DNA from: Paenibacillus woosongensis
GTDB lineage: Bacteria; Bacillota; Bacilli; Paenibacillales; Paenibacillaceae
DNA: 64,000 nucleotides
NCBI RefSeq assembly: GCF_009725165.1
Contig: NZ_WNZW01000008.1
Coordinates: forward strand, 124,001 to 188,000
Direction: 5' to 3'
The position numbers and the translations under genes are program-made. How positions within the stretch are numbered: the first letter of the stretch is position 1; each line of letters begins with the position of its first letter. Positions 1 to 7,557 of the stretch are shown here, one piece after another. The notes below the pieces were generated by a model. It saw only the letters and a program-made list of their open reading frames with translations, ran no database searches and was not told where the DNA came from.

Positions 1-1
1 T

Positions 2-385
2 TCCCTGAACGCCTACTTGCCGTGGGAAGGCTTCATTATTGTGTTCAACGGCACGAAAGGGCGCATGGAGGTACGGGTTACCGAGCAATCCTACGTCAAT
101 TCCGGCGGCAAGAAAGAAAACGAAGGCGCGCTGGAGGGCATGGACATCACGATCTATCCTCACTTTGCCGAGCCTTACAAAGTCCAGGTCGAGCAGGCCT
201 CCGGCGGCCACGGTGGCGGCGATCCGGTCATGCTGCGCGACATCTTCGACAAAAAGCAGGAGGACCGCTTCAACCGCGCTGCCTCCCATATCGACGGCGC
301 CATGTCCATCATGACGGGCATTGCCGCCAACCGCTCGATCCGTACCGGTCAACCGGTGAAGGTCGACGATTTGTTCAAAATATAG
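2..385 (+). CDS. Gfo/Idh/MocA family oxidoreductase, C-terminal part (5' end outside window)
   Basis: This is the last 127 or so codons of a gene that enters from the left edge; the frame is already open at base 2, so no start is visible. The translation has features of the C-terminal substrate domain of Gfo/Idh/MocA NAD(P)-dependent sugar or polyol dehydrogenases: a core-sheet strand (GRMEV), the glycine-rich loop GGHGGGD and the ending SIRTGQPVKVDDL, typical of the last helix and tail. The Rossmann domain lies outside the window, so cofactor and substrate cannot be judged. A strong terminator follows directly. A second, complete member of the family is at 5861-6865 but on the other strand. 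Confidence 0.85.
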   Translation, partial: SLNAYLPWEGFIIVFNGTKGRMEVRVTEQSYVNSGGKKENEGALEGMDITIYPHFAEPYKVQVEQASGGHGGGDPVMLRDIFDKKQEDRFNRAASHIDGAMSIMTGIAANRSIRTGQPVKVDDLFKI

Positions 386-392
386 GCAGACA

Positions 393-440
393 AAAGAGCC
401 TTCGCTGCAGAACATTGCGGCGAAGGCTCTTTGTATTTTT
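393..440 (+). terminator. Rho-independent terminator after the Gfo/Idh/MocA gene
   Basis: A perfect 13-bp stem (AAAGAGCCTTCGC at 393-405 with its complement at 420-432) is followed by a T-rich tail. It starts a few bases after the stop codon at 385. Confidence 0.9.
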
Positions 441-515
441 TAGGCGTCCAGATTATTCAATAAATTAAAATACAACTACTGGATGGTGATTGTTCCTAGA
501 CGGTCAGGTTAAGGT

Positions 516-638
516 AACTAGATGTAATTCATACAGTTAGCTCATCGGCCTTGGCGTGTCAGAAGGGACTATCTGCAAAACCTGCATCTAGTTTCAAGCT
601 TTTTCGACGAATGAGCTCAATTCAGGCAAACTAACTGC
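516..638. repeat. Nested inverted repeats, MITE-like or structured intergenic repeat
   Basis: AACTAGATG (516-524) is the inverted complement of CATCTAGTT (585-593), and CAGTTAG (534-540) of CTAACTG (631-637). The interleaved pairs give a foldable segment with no coding capacity. Whether it recurs elsewhere in the genome cannot be seen from this window. Confidence 0.4.
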
Positions 639-723
639 ATGTTTTACATTTAACGCAGGTGCTTTTTCACAGAAGTTCCTAACTAGCTGTATAAAATACA
701 TTTACCTAGTAAAACCGAGGGGA

Positions 724-812
724 TGGCTATGTGCATCAGTGTAGCTATGTGCAGGAGCGTGGCTATGCGCCGGGGTCTGGTAATGTGCAGAAGTGTGGCT
801 ATATACCAGGTG
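724..812. repeat. 18-bp degenerate tandem repeat, five units
   Basis: Units start at 724, 742, 760, 778 and 796 and follow the pattern TGGCTATGTGCAGGAGYG; the last unit is 17 bp. On the minus strand the repeat reads as a six-residue period (IATLLH-like), which only creates a spurious open frame. It lies just outside the left inverted repeat of the IS256-like remnant. Confidence 0.75.
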
Positions 813-899
813 TAGCTGGTTCCTTTTGAGTCTGTAAAATAGTTTGTGTAAACTCCTAAGCCCATTAAAGTGGAAGTAACAGAAAGATAGGGAGAACAC

Positions 900-1070
900 G
901 TGGGACTTTGGTCAAAAGAACAACTTCGGGCTTTCATTAAGGAAAATCAGCTGGTTACTGCCCGTGAGGTTGTGGGTGGAAGTGATCGAAATCCTGATGG
1001 TCGTGAGCTGCAAATTCTAACGGTTGTGAGTGACGTTATTTCGGCAAAAGTGGGGTTTAACAAAATGTAA
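900..1070 (+). pseudogene. IS256-family transposase, N-terminal fragment
   Basis: A 56-codon frame starts at GTG 900 behind AGGGAG and begins VGLWSKEQLRAFIKENQLV. From memory of the family, this resembles the N-terminus of Paenibacillus/Bacillus IS256-type transposases. After about 20 residues the resemblance is lost, and the frame runs into an unrelated repeat at about 1017, ending at 1070. No DDE residues are present, so it cannot encode a working enzyme. Confidence 0.45.
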
Positions 1071-1201
1071 CGGTTGCCATCGAGCCTATTTACGTTTTTT
1101 CGTAGGCAGTGGGGCTATTTCGTCCAAATAAGTGCTAATTCAACCGTTAGAAAAGAACCCCTCCTCTTTTAGGGACGATTAAGCGCGATGACAACCGTTA
1201 G
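1017..1201. repeat. Intergenic repeat bounded by CTAACGGTTGT inverted ends
   Basis: CTAACGGTTGT at 1017-1027 is the exact inverted complement of ACAACCGTTAG at 1191-1201. An inner pair (TAACGGTTG at about 1068-1076, CAACCGTTA at 1141-1149) repeats the same motif, so the 185-bp segment contains four copies in inverted orientation. It is non-coding and lies within the IS256-like remnant. Confidence 0.6.
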
Positions 1202-1480
1202 CGTAGCCTCTTCAGCCTCTTCCAAACAGGTCGCTCGTACGAGGCTAACACGCTGGTCACTAAGTGTTCCATAACATCTATATTCGGAGTGGCCGTGCGA
1301 TGGTAGGATGTTCCCCGGACCGAAGGGCAGATCATCGGTCGTATTACTGACTGCTTGAATACTAGTTTCTCATCGTATGACAATTACTAGGTCGAGTCCA
1401 AAACTGGGGACAGATGCGCTGGGCTGGAGTTCTCCGTCTTTTTCCCGGAACGCATCGGTAACCATTTACGTTAAGCAGGC

Positions 1481-1500
1481 TAATCCCCCTCGGGGGATTA
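1481..1500. other. Palindrome near the right end of the IS remnant
   Basis: TAATCCCCC and GGGGGATTA form 9-bp arms around a two-base centre at 1481-1500, just inside the right inverted repeat. There is no T-tract on either side, so a terminator role is doubtful. Confidence 0.4.
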
Positions 1501-1628
1501 CTTGAAATGAGTTTACACAAAAATCTAGATAGACCCTTCCTTTTTCCTATTGAGCATAATTGACGTATTTGATCGCAGAATTTTATATAGCAGCAAGTCG
1601 CCCAACCCAGCAAACATGACTAGCCTCG

Positions 1629-1666
1629 GCAAAAAGCAAGAACCCTCCAAACAGTTGGAGGGTTCT
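1629..1666 (-). terminator. Terminator of the yclNOPQ-like operon
   Basis: A perfect 12-bp stem (1639-1650 with 1655-1666, four-base loop) reads on the minus strand into a run of five T (complement of 1631-1635). It lies about 115 bp after the yclQ stop. Confidence 0.9.
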
Positions 1667-1724
1667 GCATTAAATTCTACTTCCACTAGCATGCAGCTTT
1701 CATTCAATTTCTTTCCGTTCAACT

Positions 1725-1774
1725 CTACTCTAAACCTACTCGCTGCCTACTCGATATCTACTCTAGACCTACTC
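1725..1774. repeat. Five CTACTC hexamers at an exact 11-bp period
   Basis: CTACTC begins at 1725, 1736, 1747, 1758 and 1769, each separated by five unconserved bases. In the yclQ transcript they read GAGUAG, directly after the stop codon and before the terminator. Function unknown; see findings. Confidence 0.75.
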
Positions 1775-1779
1775 CGTCT

Positions 1780-2775
1780 CTATTTGATGCCTTCTTGTAC
1801 TTCTTTGGCCATTTCCGGTACGGAGATCAATCCGCCGCCGGACAGGTACCAGTAGCTGGCATCAAGATAGATGATTTTGCCGTTCTTGTATGCGTTCGTC
1901 TTCTTCACCAGGTCGTTCTCCACCAGCTTGGATGCCGGATCTGCCTCCTGGCCTCCTTCGCTAACTACAGCGTCGCGATCAATGACGAACAGATAGTCCG
2001 GGTTTTTCTCCGCTACAAACTCGAAGGAGATGCTTTGTCCATGCGTAGACACTTCAATCGTATCGTCTGCAGGCGCGATACCGAACTCATCGTGAATAAT
2101 GCCGAAGCGGGAGCCTGGGCCATACGCGCTCACTTTGCCACCCGTCGTCAAAATAACAAGTCCCTTGCCCTCACTTGCAGCCGCTTGCTCGTTAATGGCC
2201 TTAACGGAATCCTCGATCGCTCCCCATTCCTGACCCACTTCAGCTTCTTTGCCGAATATTTGTCCCAGGATATCCAGGTTCTCCTTCATGGATTCCAAAT
2301 ATTTTGAATTGTCTACGCCCAAATAAATCGTTGGAGCAATTTGACTCAATTCATCGTAAGCTTCCGCCGTACGTCCGGAAATAAAGATTACTCCCGGCTT
2401 CATCGCATTCAGCTTCTCGAAATCCGGCTCTTTCAATGTACCGACATTGGTATATTTGGAGTCTTCATATTTCTTCAGGTGAGGCGGCAGATTGGATTGC
2501 GGCACTCCTGTCACTTCTACACCCAGCTTGTCGAGTGATTCCAGCGTACCGTAGTCGAACACAGCGATGTTGCCCGGATTCTTCTTCAGCGTTGCTGTTC
2601 CAAGCTGATGCGTAATCGACAGCTCTTCGTTATCGGCAGGAGCTTCCGCCGCAGGGGCCGATGTTTCAGGGGCATTACCGGCATTGCCAGCAGTATTTCC
2701 TTTATTCGCGCCGCAAGCTGCCAGTACGAATACTAAAAACAAAGACATAACAAGTAAGGATAATTTCTTGTTCAC
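1780..2775 (-). CDS. yclQ: Siderophore ABC transporter, substrate-binding lipoprotein (YclQ/FatB-like)
   Basis: This is a 331-residue lipoprotein with a signal peptide and lipobox ending LAAC (Cys21), so it should be anchored on the outer face of the membrane. It has the single-helix-linked two-lobe pattern of the periplasmic-binding family used for iron-siderophores. Motifs include IAVFDYGTLESLDKLGV at the start of the N lobe and PGVIFISGRTAEAYDEL in its middle. The start is GTG at 2775 behind GAGGTG. It is the last gene of a four-gene operon in the order permease, permease, ATPase, binding protein, the same as B. subtilis yclNOPQ, which imports petrobactin; its ligand here is inferred from that similarity. 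A phased repeat and a terminator follow. Confidence 0.88.
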   Translation of the reverse strand: MNKKLSLLVMSLFLVFVLAACGANKGNTAGNAGNAPETSAPAAEAPADNEELSITHQLGTATLKKNPGNIAVFDYGTLESLDKLGVEVTGVPQSNLPPHLKKYEDSKYTNVGTLKEPDFEKLNAMKPGVIFISGRTAEAYDELSQIAPTIYLGVDNSKYLESMKENLDILGQIFGKEAEVGQEWGAIEDSVKAINEQAAASEGKGLVILTTGGKVSAYGPGSRFGIIHDEFGIAPADDTIEVSTHGQSISFEFVAEKNPDYLFVIDRDAVVSEGGQEADPASKLVENDLVKKTNAYKNGKIIYLDASYWYLSGGGLISVPEMAKEVQEGIK

Positions 2776-2819
2776 TTCAAATTCACCTCATTATTATATT
2801 CGCGATGGCTGCCCATCTG

Positions 2820-3578
2820 TTATGTGAAATAGACGCAAATCTTATTGCCTCCGATCGTTTCGATCGGAATGTCCATGTCATATACTTCCCTAAGCACATC
2901 TTGATCCATGATTTCGTCGGTTGTCCCCTCTTTGACGATTCTTCCATCCTTGAGAGCAACGATATAATCCGAATAGCAGGACGCAAAGTTGATATCATGG
3001 ATGACAAGCACAACCGTCTTGCCCAGTTCATTCACTAGCCGGCGCAGCACCTTCATGATCTGCACAGAGTGCTTCATGTCCAAATTGTTGAGCGGTTCGT
3101 CCAGCAGGACGTATTCGGTATTCTGGGCGATAACCATGGCGATGAACGCCCGCTGCTTCTGACCGCCGCTGAGCTCATCGAGATATTTGTCTCTCATCGG
3201 TTCAAGATCCATGTAGGCGATAGCCTCATCGACGTATTTCACGTCCTCCTTCGTCAGCTTCCCTTGCGAATAAGGGAACCGTCCGAAGCTGACCAAATCC
3301 TTGACCGTAAGCCGAATGTTGATATGGTTTGATTGCTTCAAAATCGAAATTTTCTTCGCCAGCTCATTGCTTTTCCAGCTGCCGATTTCCTGGCCGTCGA
3401 TGACGACTTCACCCTCATCCTTCGTAATTAACCGGCTGATCATCGACATCAGCGTGCTCTTGCCCGCTCCGTTCGGGCCGATAAACGAGGTGATTTTCCC
3501 TGGGGCGATGTCAACGGATACGTTGTCGACCACCTTTTTGCCGCCGTATTTCTTTGAAACTCCCCTGACCTTTACCAC
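2820..3578 (-). CDS. yclP: Siderophore ABC transporter, ATP-binding protein (YclP-like)
   Basis: The protein is 252 residues, as is B. subtilis YclP as I recall it. Walker A is GPNGAGKS (about 34-41), the signature LSGGQ is near 137, Walker B YVLLDEP is near 157 and the switch histidine is in VLVIHD. It supplies ATP-driven transport for the two permeases upstream. It overlaps the upstream permease gene by 7 bp, which implies translational coupling, and precedes the binding-protein gene by 44 bp. Confidence 0.9.
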   Translation of the reverse strand: MVKVRGVSKKYGGKKVVDNVSVDIAPGKITSFIGPNGAGKSTLMSMISRLITKDEGEVVIDGQEIGSWKSNELAKKISILKQSNHINIRLTVKDLVSFGRFPYSQGKLTKEDVKYVDEAIAYMDLEPMRDKYLDELSGGQKQRAFIAMVIAQNTEYVLLDEPLNNLDMKHSVQIMKVLRRLVNELGKTVVLVIHDINFASCYSDYIVALKDGRIVKEGTTDEIMDQDVLREVYDMDIPIETIGGNKICVYFT

Positions 3579-4522
3579 GATTTGTTCTCCTTCAGCAGTA
3601 GATAGATAAAGTACACCCCACCAATAAAGTTAATGATGACGCTTAATGAGGTGGAGAAAGTAAACACTCTTTCCACAACCAGTTGCCCGCCGACAAGGGC
3701 GATAATGCTAATTAATGATGCCCCGGCAATCAACTGCCTGTGACGGTAAGTGTTCAGAAATTGATATGCCACGTTGGCCACGAGCAGCCCAAGGAAGGTA
3801 ATCGGTCCAACCAGTGCCGTCGAAATGGAGATGAGAATCGCCACAACAATCAGCATCCGCTTCACAACATAATCGTAGCTGATTCCCAAGTTGACGGCGT
3901 GATCCCGGCCCAAGGCCAGAACGTCCAGATATTTATTGAATCTGGCAAAATAAATCCCGGTCAGGAACACCCCAGCCAAAGCGATCAGTAAAATGTCCGA
4001 ATTGATGTTGTTGAAACTGGCGAACATTTTATCCTTAACGATCAAAAATTCGTTAGGATCAATCAGCTTCTGCATAAAAGACGACAAGCTGGAGAAAAAC
4101 GTGCCAAAGATCAAACCGATCAGCAGCAAATAATAAATGTTCCGGCCTTCTCTTCGGAAGAGCATCTGGTACAAGAGCAGCGCGAACAGCACCATGAATC
4201 CTACCGCCATAACGAATTGCATGTTCTTGTTCATCAGCGTCAGCGCCGTAGAGCCGAATACAAACACAATAATGGTCTGCAGGAGCATATACAGTGAATC
4301 CAGGCCAATAATGCTCGGCGTAAGGATTCGGTTGTTCGTAATCGTCTGGAACACAACGGTGGAAAACGCTATGGCCGTTCCTGTGAGGAGGATGGCGATC
4401 AGCTTCTTGCCTCGTTTAGGGAGGATATAGTCCCAATGGCCGCCTGCATCAATCGTCATGAACAACACTGCAAGCACGATTGCGAGAATGGCCAAGGCTG
4501 CTATTTTTGTTCTAATGCTCAT
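3572..4522 (-). CDS. yclO: Siderophore ABC transporter permease (YclO-like)
   Basis: This 316-residue FecCD-family permease has about nine predicted membrane spans. Family features include a GLLVAN-like segment after GPITFLG near residue 240 that forms the coupling helix to the ATPase. It lies between a second permease and the ATPase, overlapping the former by 11 bp and the latter by 7 bp. Together the two permeases should form the heterodimeric channel. Length, order and overlaps fit YclO. Confidence 0.88.
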   Translation of the reverse strand: MSIRTKIAALAILAIVLAVLFMTIDAGGHWDYILPKRGKKLIAILLTGTAIAFSTVVFQTITNNRILTPSIIGLDSLYMLLQTIIVFVFGSTALTLMNKNMQFVMAVGFMVLFALLLYQMLFRREGRNIYYLLLIGLIFGTFFSSLSSFMQKLIDPNEFLIVKDKMFASFNNINSDILLIALAGVFLTGIYFARFNKYLDVLALGRDHAVNLGISYDYVVKRMLIVVAILISISTALVGPITFLGLLVANVAYQFLNTYRHRQLIAGASLISIIALVGGQLVVERVFTFSTSLSVIINFIGGVYFIYLLLKENKSW

Positions 4523-5465
4523 ATGTCTTTCTCCTCATTAGCAAGTACAGGAAAACGCCGCTGCCGATAACGCCCACGGTCAGGCCGATGGGAACCTCAT
4601 ACGGGTAAATAATGACCCTTCCCAGAATGTCGCAAGCCAGAACGAATACAGCTCCTAGCAGTGCTGTACCCGACAGGTTCTTCTTCAGGTTGTCCCCTTG
4701 GAAGATCGTCACCAGATTCGGCACGATGAGGCCGATGAAAGGAATCGAACCGACCGTCAGCACAACAACCGAGGTGACCAGCGCCACGATAAAGAGCCCT
4801 ATATTGACGACCTGCTTATAATTCAGACCAAGATTGACGGAGAACTCTTCGCCCATGCCCGCAACTGTAAATTTATTCGCATAAAAATAAGCCGCGACTA
4901 CAAGAGGGACGCTTATGTAAAGAAGCTCGTACCGCCCCTGCATGACCATGGAGAAATCGCCAAACAGCCATGCATTCATGCTCTGAATCAGATCATACTT
5001 GTATGCGAAAAATGTCGTCGCTGAGCTGACTATTCCACCGAACATCAACCCGACCAGCGGAATGAAGATCGAATCCTTGTATTTTACCTTGTCGAGTATT
5101 TTCATGAAAATGAGGGTACCAAGCATGGCGAACACGAAGGCTACAGCGATTTTGCCAAGCGGTCCCGCAGAAGAGAACAGAAGCATCGATACCATGATGC
5201 CGAACCCTGCGGAATCCATTGTTCCCGCTGTTGTAGGCGAGACGAACTTGTTTCGCGTCAGCTGCTGCATAATTAAACCGACGATGCTCATGCTTACCCC
5301 AGCGATAATAATGCTGATCAGTCTAGGAAACCGGCTAATCCGTATGATTTCCCACTGTTCCGGATCTAGGCGAAGCAAGTCCATCAATGAAGTCGTCTTG
5401 GCTCCGATCAAGAGCGAAACGACGGATAATACGATTAGCGCTGTTATCAGATATGTCTTCTTCAT
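4512..5465 (-). CDS. yclN: Siderophore ABC transporter permease (YclN-like), first gene of operon
   Basis: A 317-residue FecCD-family permease with hydrophobic spans from residue 5 onward; the segment GSIPFIGLIVPNLV near 240 is the family's cytoplasmic coupling region. ATG at 5465 follows AAGGA at a good distance. About 90 bp upstream is a canonical promoter with a Fur box just downstream of the -10. It is the first gene of the operon, so all four genes are expected to be repressed by iron. Confidence 0.88.
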   Translation of the reverse strand: MKKTYLITALIVLSVVSLLIGAKTTSLMDLLRLDPEQWEIIRISRFPRLISIIIAGVSMSIVGLIMQQLTRNKFVSPTTAGTMDSAGFGIMVSMLLFSSAGPLGKIAVAFVFAMLGTLIFMKILDKVKYKDSIFIPLVGLMFGGIVSSATTFFAYKYDLIQSMNAWLFGDFSMVMQGRYELLYISVPLVVAAYFYANKFTVAGMGEEFSVNLGLNYKQVVNIGLFIVALVTSVVVLTVGSIPFIGLIVPNLVTIFQGDNLKKNLSGTALLGAVFVLACDILGRVIIYPYEVPIGLTVGVIGSGVFLYLLMRRKTYEH

Positions 5466-5531
5466 TTCAAGTCCTTAGTCTCGTCCCTCTGGCCAGAGGA
5501 ACTTAATGTCATTGCCGGCAAGATCATTGTT

Positions 5532-5591
5532 AATAATGATATTCATTATCAATTAGTTTAAATTATACATAGGCCCTTCCAGCCCTGTCAA
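5532..5591 (-). promoter_or_regulatory. Fur-controlled promoter of the yclNOPQ-like operon
   Basis: On the minus strand TTGACA (5591-5586) and TATAAT (5567-5562) are separated by 18 bp. The 19-mer AATAATGATATTCATTATC at 5532-5550 matches the classical Fur box GATAATGATAATCATTATC at 17 of 19 positions and would cover the transcription start. This gives iron-dependent repression of a siderophore importer. Confidence 0.88.
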
Positions 5592-5756
5592 CCATTTAAA
5601 TTTTGAAACTTCATGCAGGACAAGGTCTGAAGCGGATTCTTAACGTTCCTGCAGGCTGATCCACCGCCGCTTTCCAGCTTTTCTTCACCTATCTGAACTC
5701 ACAATATTGCATAAAAATACATGCCATTCTCAATTGCATTCTCAGTTACAATCGCA

Positions 5757-5809
5757 GAAAAAAAGCTTGCAGGCTGCATCCTCTGCCTCAAAGGATGAAC
5801 CTGCAAGCT
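5757..5809 (-). terminator. Terminator of the Gfo/Idh/MocA gene
   Basis: Stem AGCTTGCAGG (5764-5773) pairs with 5800-5809, with a second smaller stem nested in the loop. On the minus strand it runs into seven or more T. Confidence 0.9.
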
Positions 5810-5860
5810 ACCATACGATTAAAGACGGGCTCTAGCTCTAGATGATAGGCCTTGCCCTTC

Positions 5861-6865
5861 CTATTTCAAACTGATCCGGCGATGCTCACGCGCCGATGCC
5901 AGCGCCGCTTCCAGCACCCGCATGCCTTGAACAGCATCCTCGGGCGTGAAGCGCTGCGGCTGTATCCCGAATACGGCCTTGGCCAGGTCATCGACTTCCC
6001 AGGTGTAAGGGTCAGCCTTGTCCTCGCGGCCTTCCACCCGGCTTTCGCCCCGGATCGTAACCGTATACGAAGCATCCTCCTCATCCCCAACCGTAAAAGC
6101 ATGCGGGATATCGATGCGTCCCTCGCTGCCGACAATCTCCAGCAGCTGGCGATGCTCCGTCCACATCCCGCAATCGAAGGTTAGCGCCAGACCATCGGCA
6201 AATTCCAATATGCCCGCAGCCATCATATCCACACCATAATGCTTATCGGAAAATTGCGCATGCACAGTTATTGCTTCGGGCTCTTGCCCAAGAATAAAGC
6301 GCGCCGCGCTGATGGGATAGCAGCCCACATCGTAGATCGAGCCCCCGCCCCATTCCGGCTGCAGCCGGATATTGTCCAGATCCTCAGCGTTGTTGTAGGT
6401 GAACGAGCCGCGGATTAACCGAAGCTGCCCTAGCTCGCCGCTCGCAATAATTTCCTTGATCCGATGCCAGCGCGGATGATGACGATACATGAAGGCTTCG
6501 GCCAGAACAACGCCCTTCCGTTTGGCGACGGCAGCCATCTCGGCCGCCTCCGCGCTGTCCATCGCCATCGGCTTCTCGCACAGCACATGCTTGCCTGCCT
6601 CCATGGCGCGGATCGCCCATTCTTTATGTAAATGATTAGGAAGCGGGATGTATACGGCCTCAATACTCTTATCCTCAATCAGTTCCTCATAACTGCCATA
6701 AGCCGCCGTTATGCCGAATTGCTCGGCTACGGACTTGCTTTTCTCCAAATTCCGGCTCGCGATCGCAGCCAAAACGCCGTACTCTGACTTCTGAATAGCC
6801 GGCATAACATCTTTAATCGCTATACCTGCACATCCGAGTATTCCAAATCGAAGCTTCTTATCCAT
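5861..6865 (-). CDS. Gfo/Idh/MocA family oxidoreductase
   Basis: A complete 334-residue NAD(P)-dependent dehydrogenase. The Rossmann domain opens with FGILGCAGIA (about 7-16), and the catalytic EKP motif is in LCEKPMAMDS near residue 95. The C-terminal domain carries GGGSIYDVGCYPISAARF, resembling the substrate-domain DxGxHxxD region of sugar dehydrogenases with Cys-Tyr in the usual positions. Reactions in the family range over oxidation or epimerisation of sugars, inositols and related polyols; no neighbour identifies the substrate. It is monocistronic with its own terminator. Confidence 0.85.
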   Translation of the reverse strand: MDKKLRFGILGCAGIAIKDVMPAIQKSEYGVLAAIASRNLEKSKSVAEQFGITAAYGSYEELIEDKSIEAVYIPLPNHLHKEWAIRAMEAGKHVLCEKPMAMDSAEAAEMAAVAKRKGVVLAEAFMYRHHPRWHRIKEIIASGELGQLRLIRGSFTYNNAEDLDNIRLQPEWGGGSIYDVGCYPISAARFILGQEPEAITVHAQFSDKHYGVDMMAAGILEFADGLALTFDCGMWTEHRQLLEIVGSEGRIDIPHAFTVGDEEDASYTVTIRGESRVEGREDKADPYTWEVDDLAKAVFGIQPQRFTPEDAVQGMRVLEAALASAREHRRISLK

Positions 6866-7033
6866 AATCCTCTTCCCCTTTCTTGTAAGCGCCTATCTCT
6901 CTCCATTGTACAATCCCCTATACACAAGTACAACGAGCAGCCAGGCAAATGCTCTCCCCCATTATGGGAATCCCCCTAATTGGACATAGTAATGAGAGCA
7001 GCATGACCTTGCAGCAAAGGAGGCTAAGCCAGG

Positions 7034-7165
7034 ATGGACAGTACGCATGAATTCGTGGAAAAACTGCATGACAAGCAGGAAAAGGATCGCCGCAACAAAG
7101 AGAACCGTGGCAAAGGAAATCCTGCGGGCCAACTGCCTACCAAGCAGCACGGCACGCAAAAATAA
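7034..7165 (+). CDS. DUF4023-like small protein
   Basis: A 43-residue, highly charged protein that starts at ATG 7034 behind a perfect AAAGGAGG (7017-7023). The pattern FVEKLHDKQEKD near the start, with GNPAGQLPTKQHGT near the end, matches the small DUF4023 family of Bacillus and Paenibacillus as I remember it. Function is unknown. It has its own hairpin downstream. Confidence 0.75.
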   Translation: MDSTHEFVEKLHDKQEKDRRNKENRGKGNPAGQLPTKQHGTQK

Positions 7166-7178
7166 ACCGCCAACAGCC

Positions 7179-7223
7179 TTAAGGGGCCTTTCCTCGGTAT
7201 TTGCAGGAAGGGCCCCTTATTAA
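7179..7223. terminator. Hairpin between convergent small genes, probably bidirectional terminator
   Basis: An arm beginning AAGGGGCC (7181-7188) pairs with GGCCCCTT (7211-7218), extended by near-perfect flanks including AGGAAG against CTTTCCT. Both sides have short T/A-rich flanks. It lies between the convergent genes ending at 7165 and 7260. Confidence 0.65.
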
Positions 7224-7259
7224 GATCTTTCATGGTCTAGCCTATTTCAGCCTGACGGG

Positions 7260-7445
7260 CTACTGCCGCTTCTCGCTGGCAATATACTCATTCGGAACAT
7301 CGCCGCCGTGCGTGTTGTGGTTCTTGAACTGGCTCAGTCGACCATTGCCGCCCTCTCCGCCGTTGCCCATGGTCCGGTTCTGCCCATTGCTGCTGCCATT
7401 CCCTTTGGGCTTTTGAATTTCCAAATTCGGATCCGTCATCATCAA
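7260..7445 (-). CDS. Small Gly/Asn-rich hypothetical protein
   Basis: 61 residues, rich in Gly, Asn and polar residues, with no signal peptide or membrane span. The middle, MGNGGEGGNGRLSQF, and the end, NEYIASEKRQ, look conserved in style but I do not recognise the family. The start is supported by AGGAGG six bases before the first ATG. The composition suggests a disordered protein; a spore-associated role is possible but unsupported. Confidence 0.6.
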   Translation of the reverse strand: MMMTDPNLEIQKPKGNGSSNGQNRTMGNGGEGGNGRLSQFKNHNTHGGDVPNEYIASEKRQ

Positions 7446-7557
7446 ACGCCTCCTATGCGAATTGTCTAACCGACTGAAGACTGAGATTGAAAACTAAAAT
7501 CAGCTGTCTCCCGGGTAGGGTTTGTCATTAGGGAACGTTTTATGCGTCTGGCCGGGA

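Larger units (their letters stand above)
843..1521 (+). mobile_element. Decayed IS256-like insertion sequence with terminal inverted repeats
   Basis: TTTGTGTAAACTC at 843-855 is exactly inverted as GAGTTTACACAAA at 1509-1521. About 45 bp inside the left repeat an open frame begins with the N-terminal signature I recall for IS256-family transposases of this group. The ends are about 680 bp apart, whereas an intact element of this family is about twice that, and nothing recognisable as the DDE catalytic core or C-terminus remains. A further repeat (1017-1201) seems to sit inside. The family assignment rests on the short N-terminal match plus the terminal repeats. Confidence 0.6.
386..1779. other. 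Gene-poor 1.4-kb region: repeats and decayed mobile element
   Basis: No intact gene is supported here. From left to right it holds a terminator, a set of nested inverted repeats (516-638), a degenerate 18-bp tandem repeat (724-812), a decayed IS256-like element bounded by 13-bp inverted repeats (843-1521), the terminator of the downstream yclQ gene (1629-1666) and five phased CTACTC hexamers (1725-1774). Short open frames on both strands (683-937, 1198-1383, 1362-1613) lack a convincing ribosome binding site or recognisable product and are treated as chance frames. Confidence 0.7.
5466..5860. other. 395-bp intergenic region between yclN and the Gfo/Idh/MocA gene
   Basis: It contains the Fur-controlled promoter of the yclN operon (5532-5591) and the terminator of the Gfo/Idh/MocA gene (5757-5809). 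Nothing else is recognised in 5600-5755. Confidence 0.8.

Noticed and set aside
683..937. Open frame of 84 codons on the minus strand
   Set aside because: It exists only because the 18-bp tandem repeat has a length divisible by three; no ribosome site and repetitive product.
1481..1500. Palindrome as terminator or IS end
   Set aside because: No T-tract, and the matching terminal repeats are a few bases further out at 1509-1521.
1198..1613. Two open frames on the minus strand inside the IS remnant
   Set aside because: No ribosome binding site or recognisable domain, and they run across repeat boundaries.
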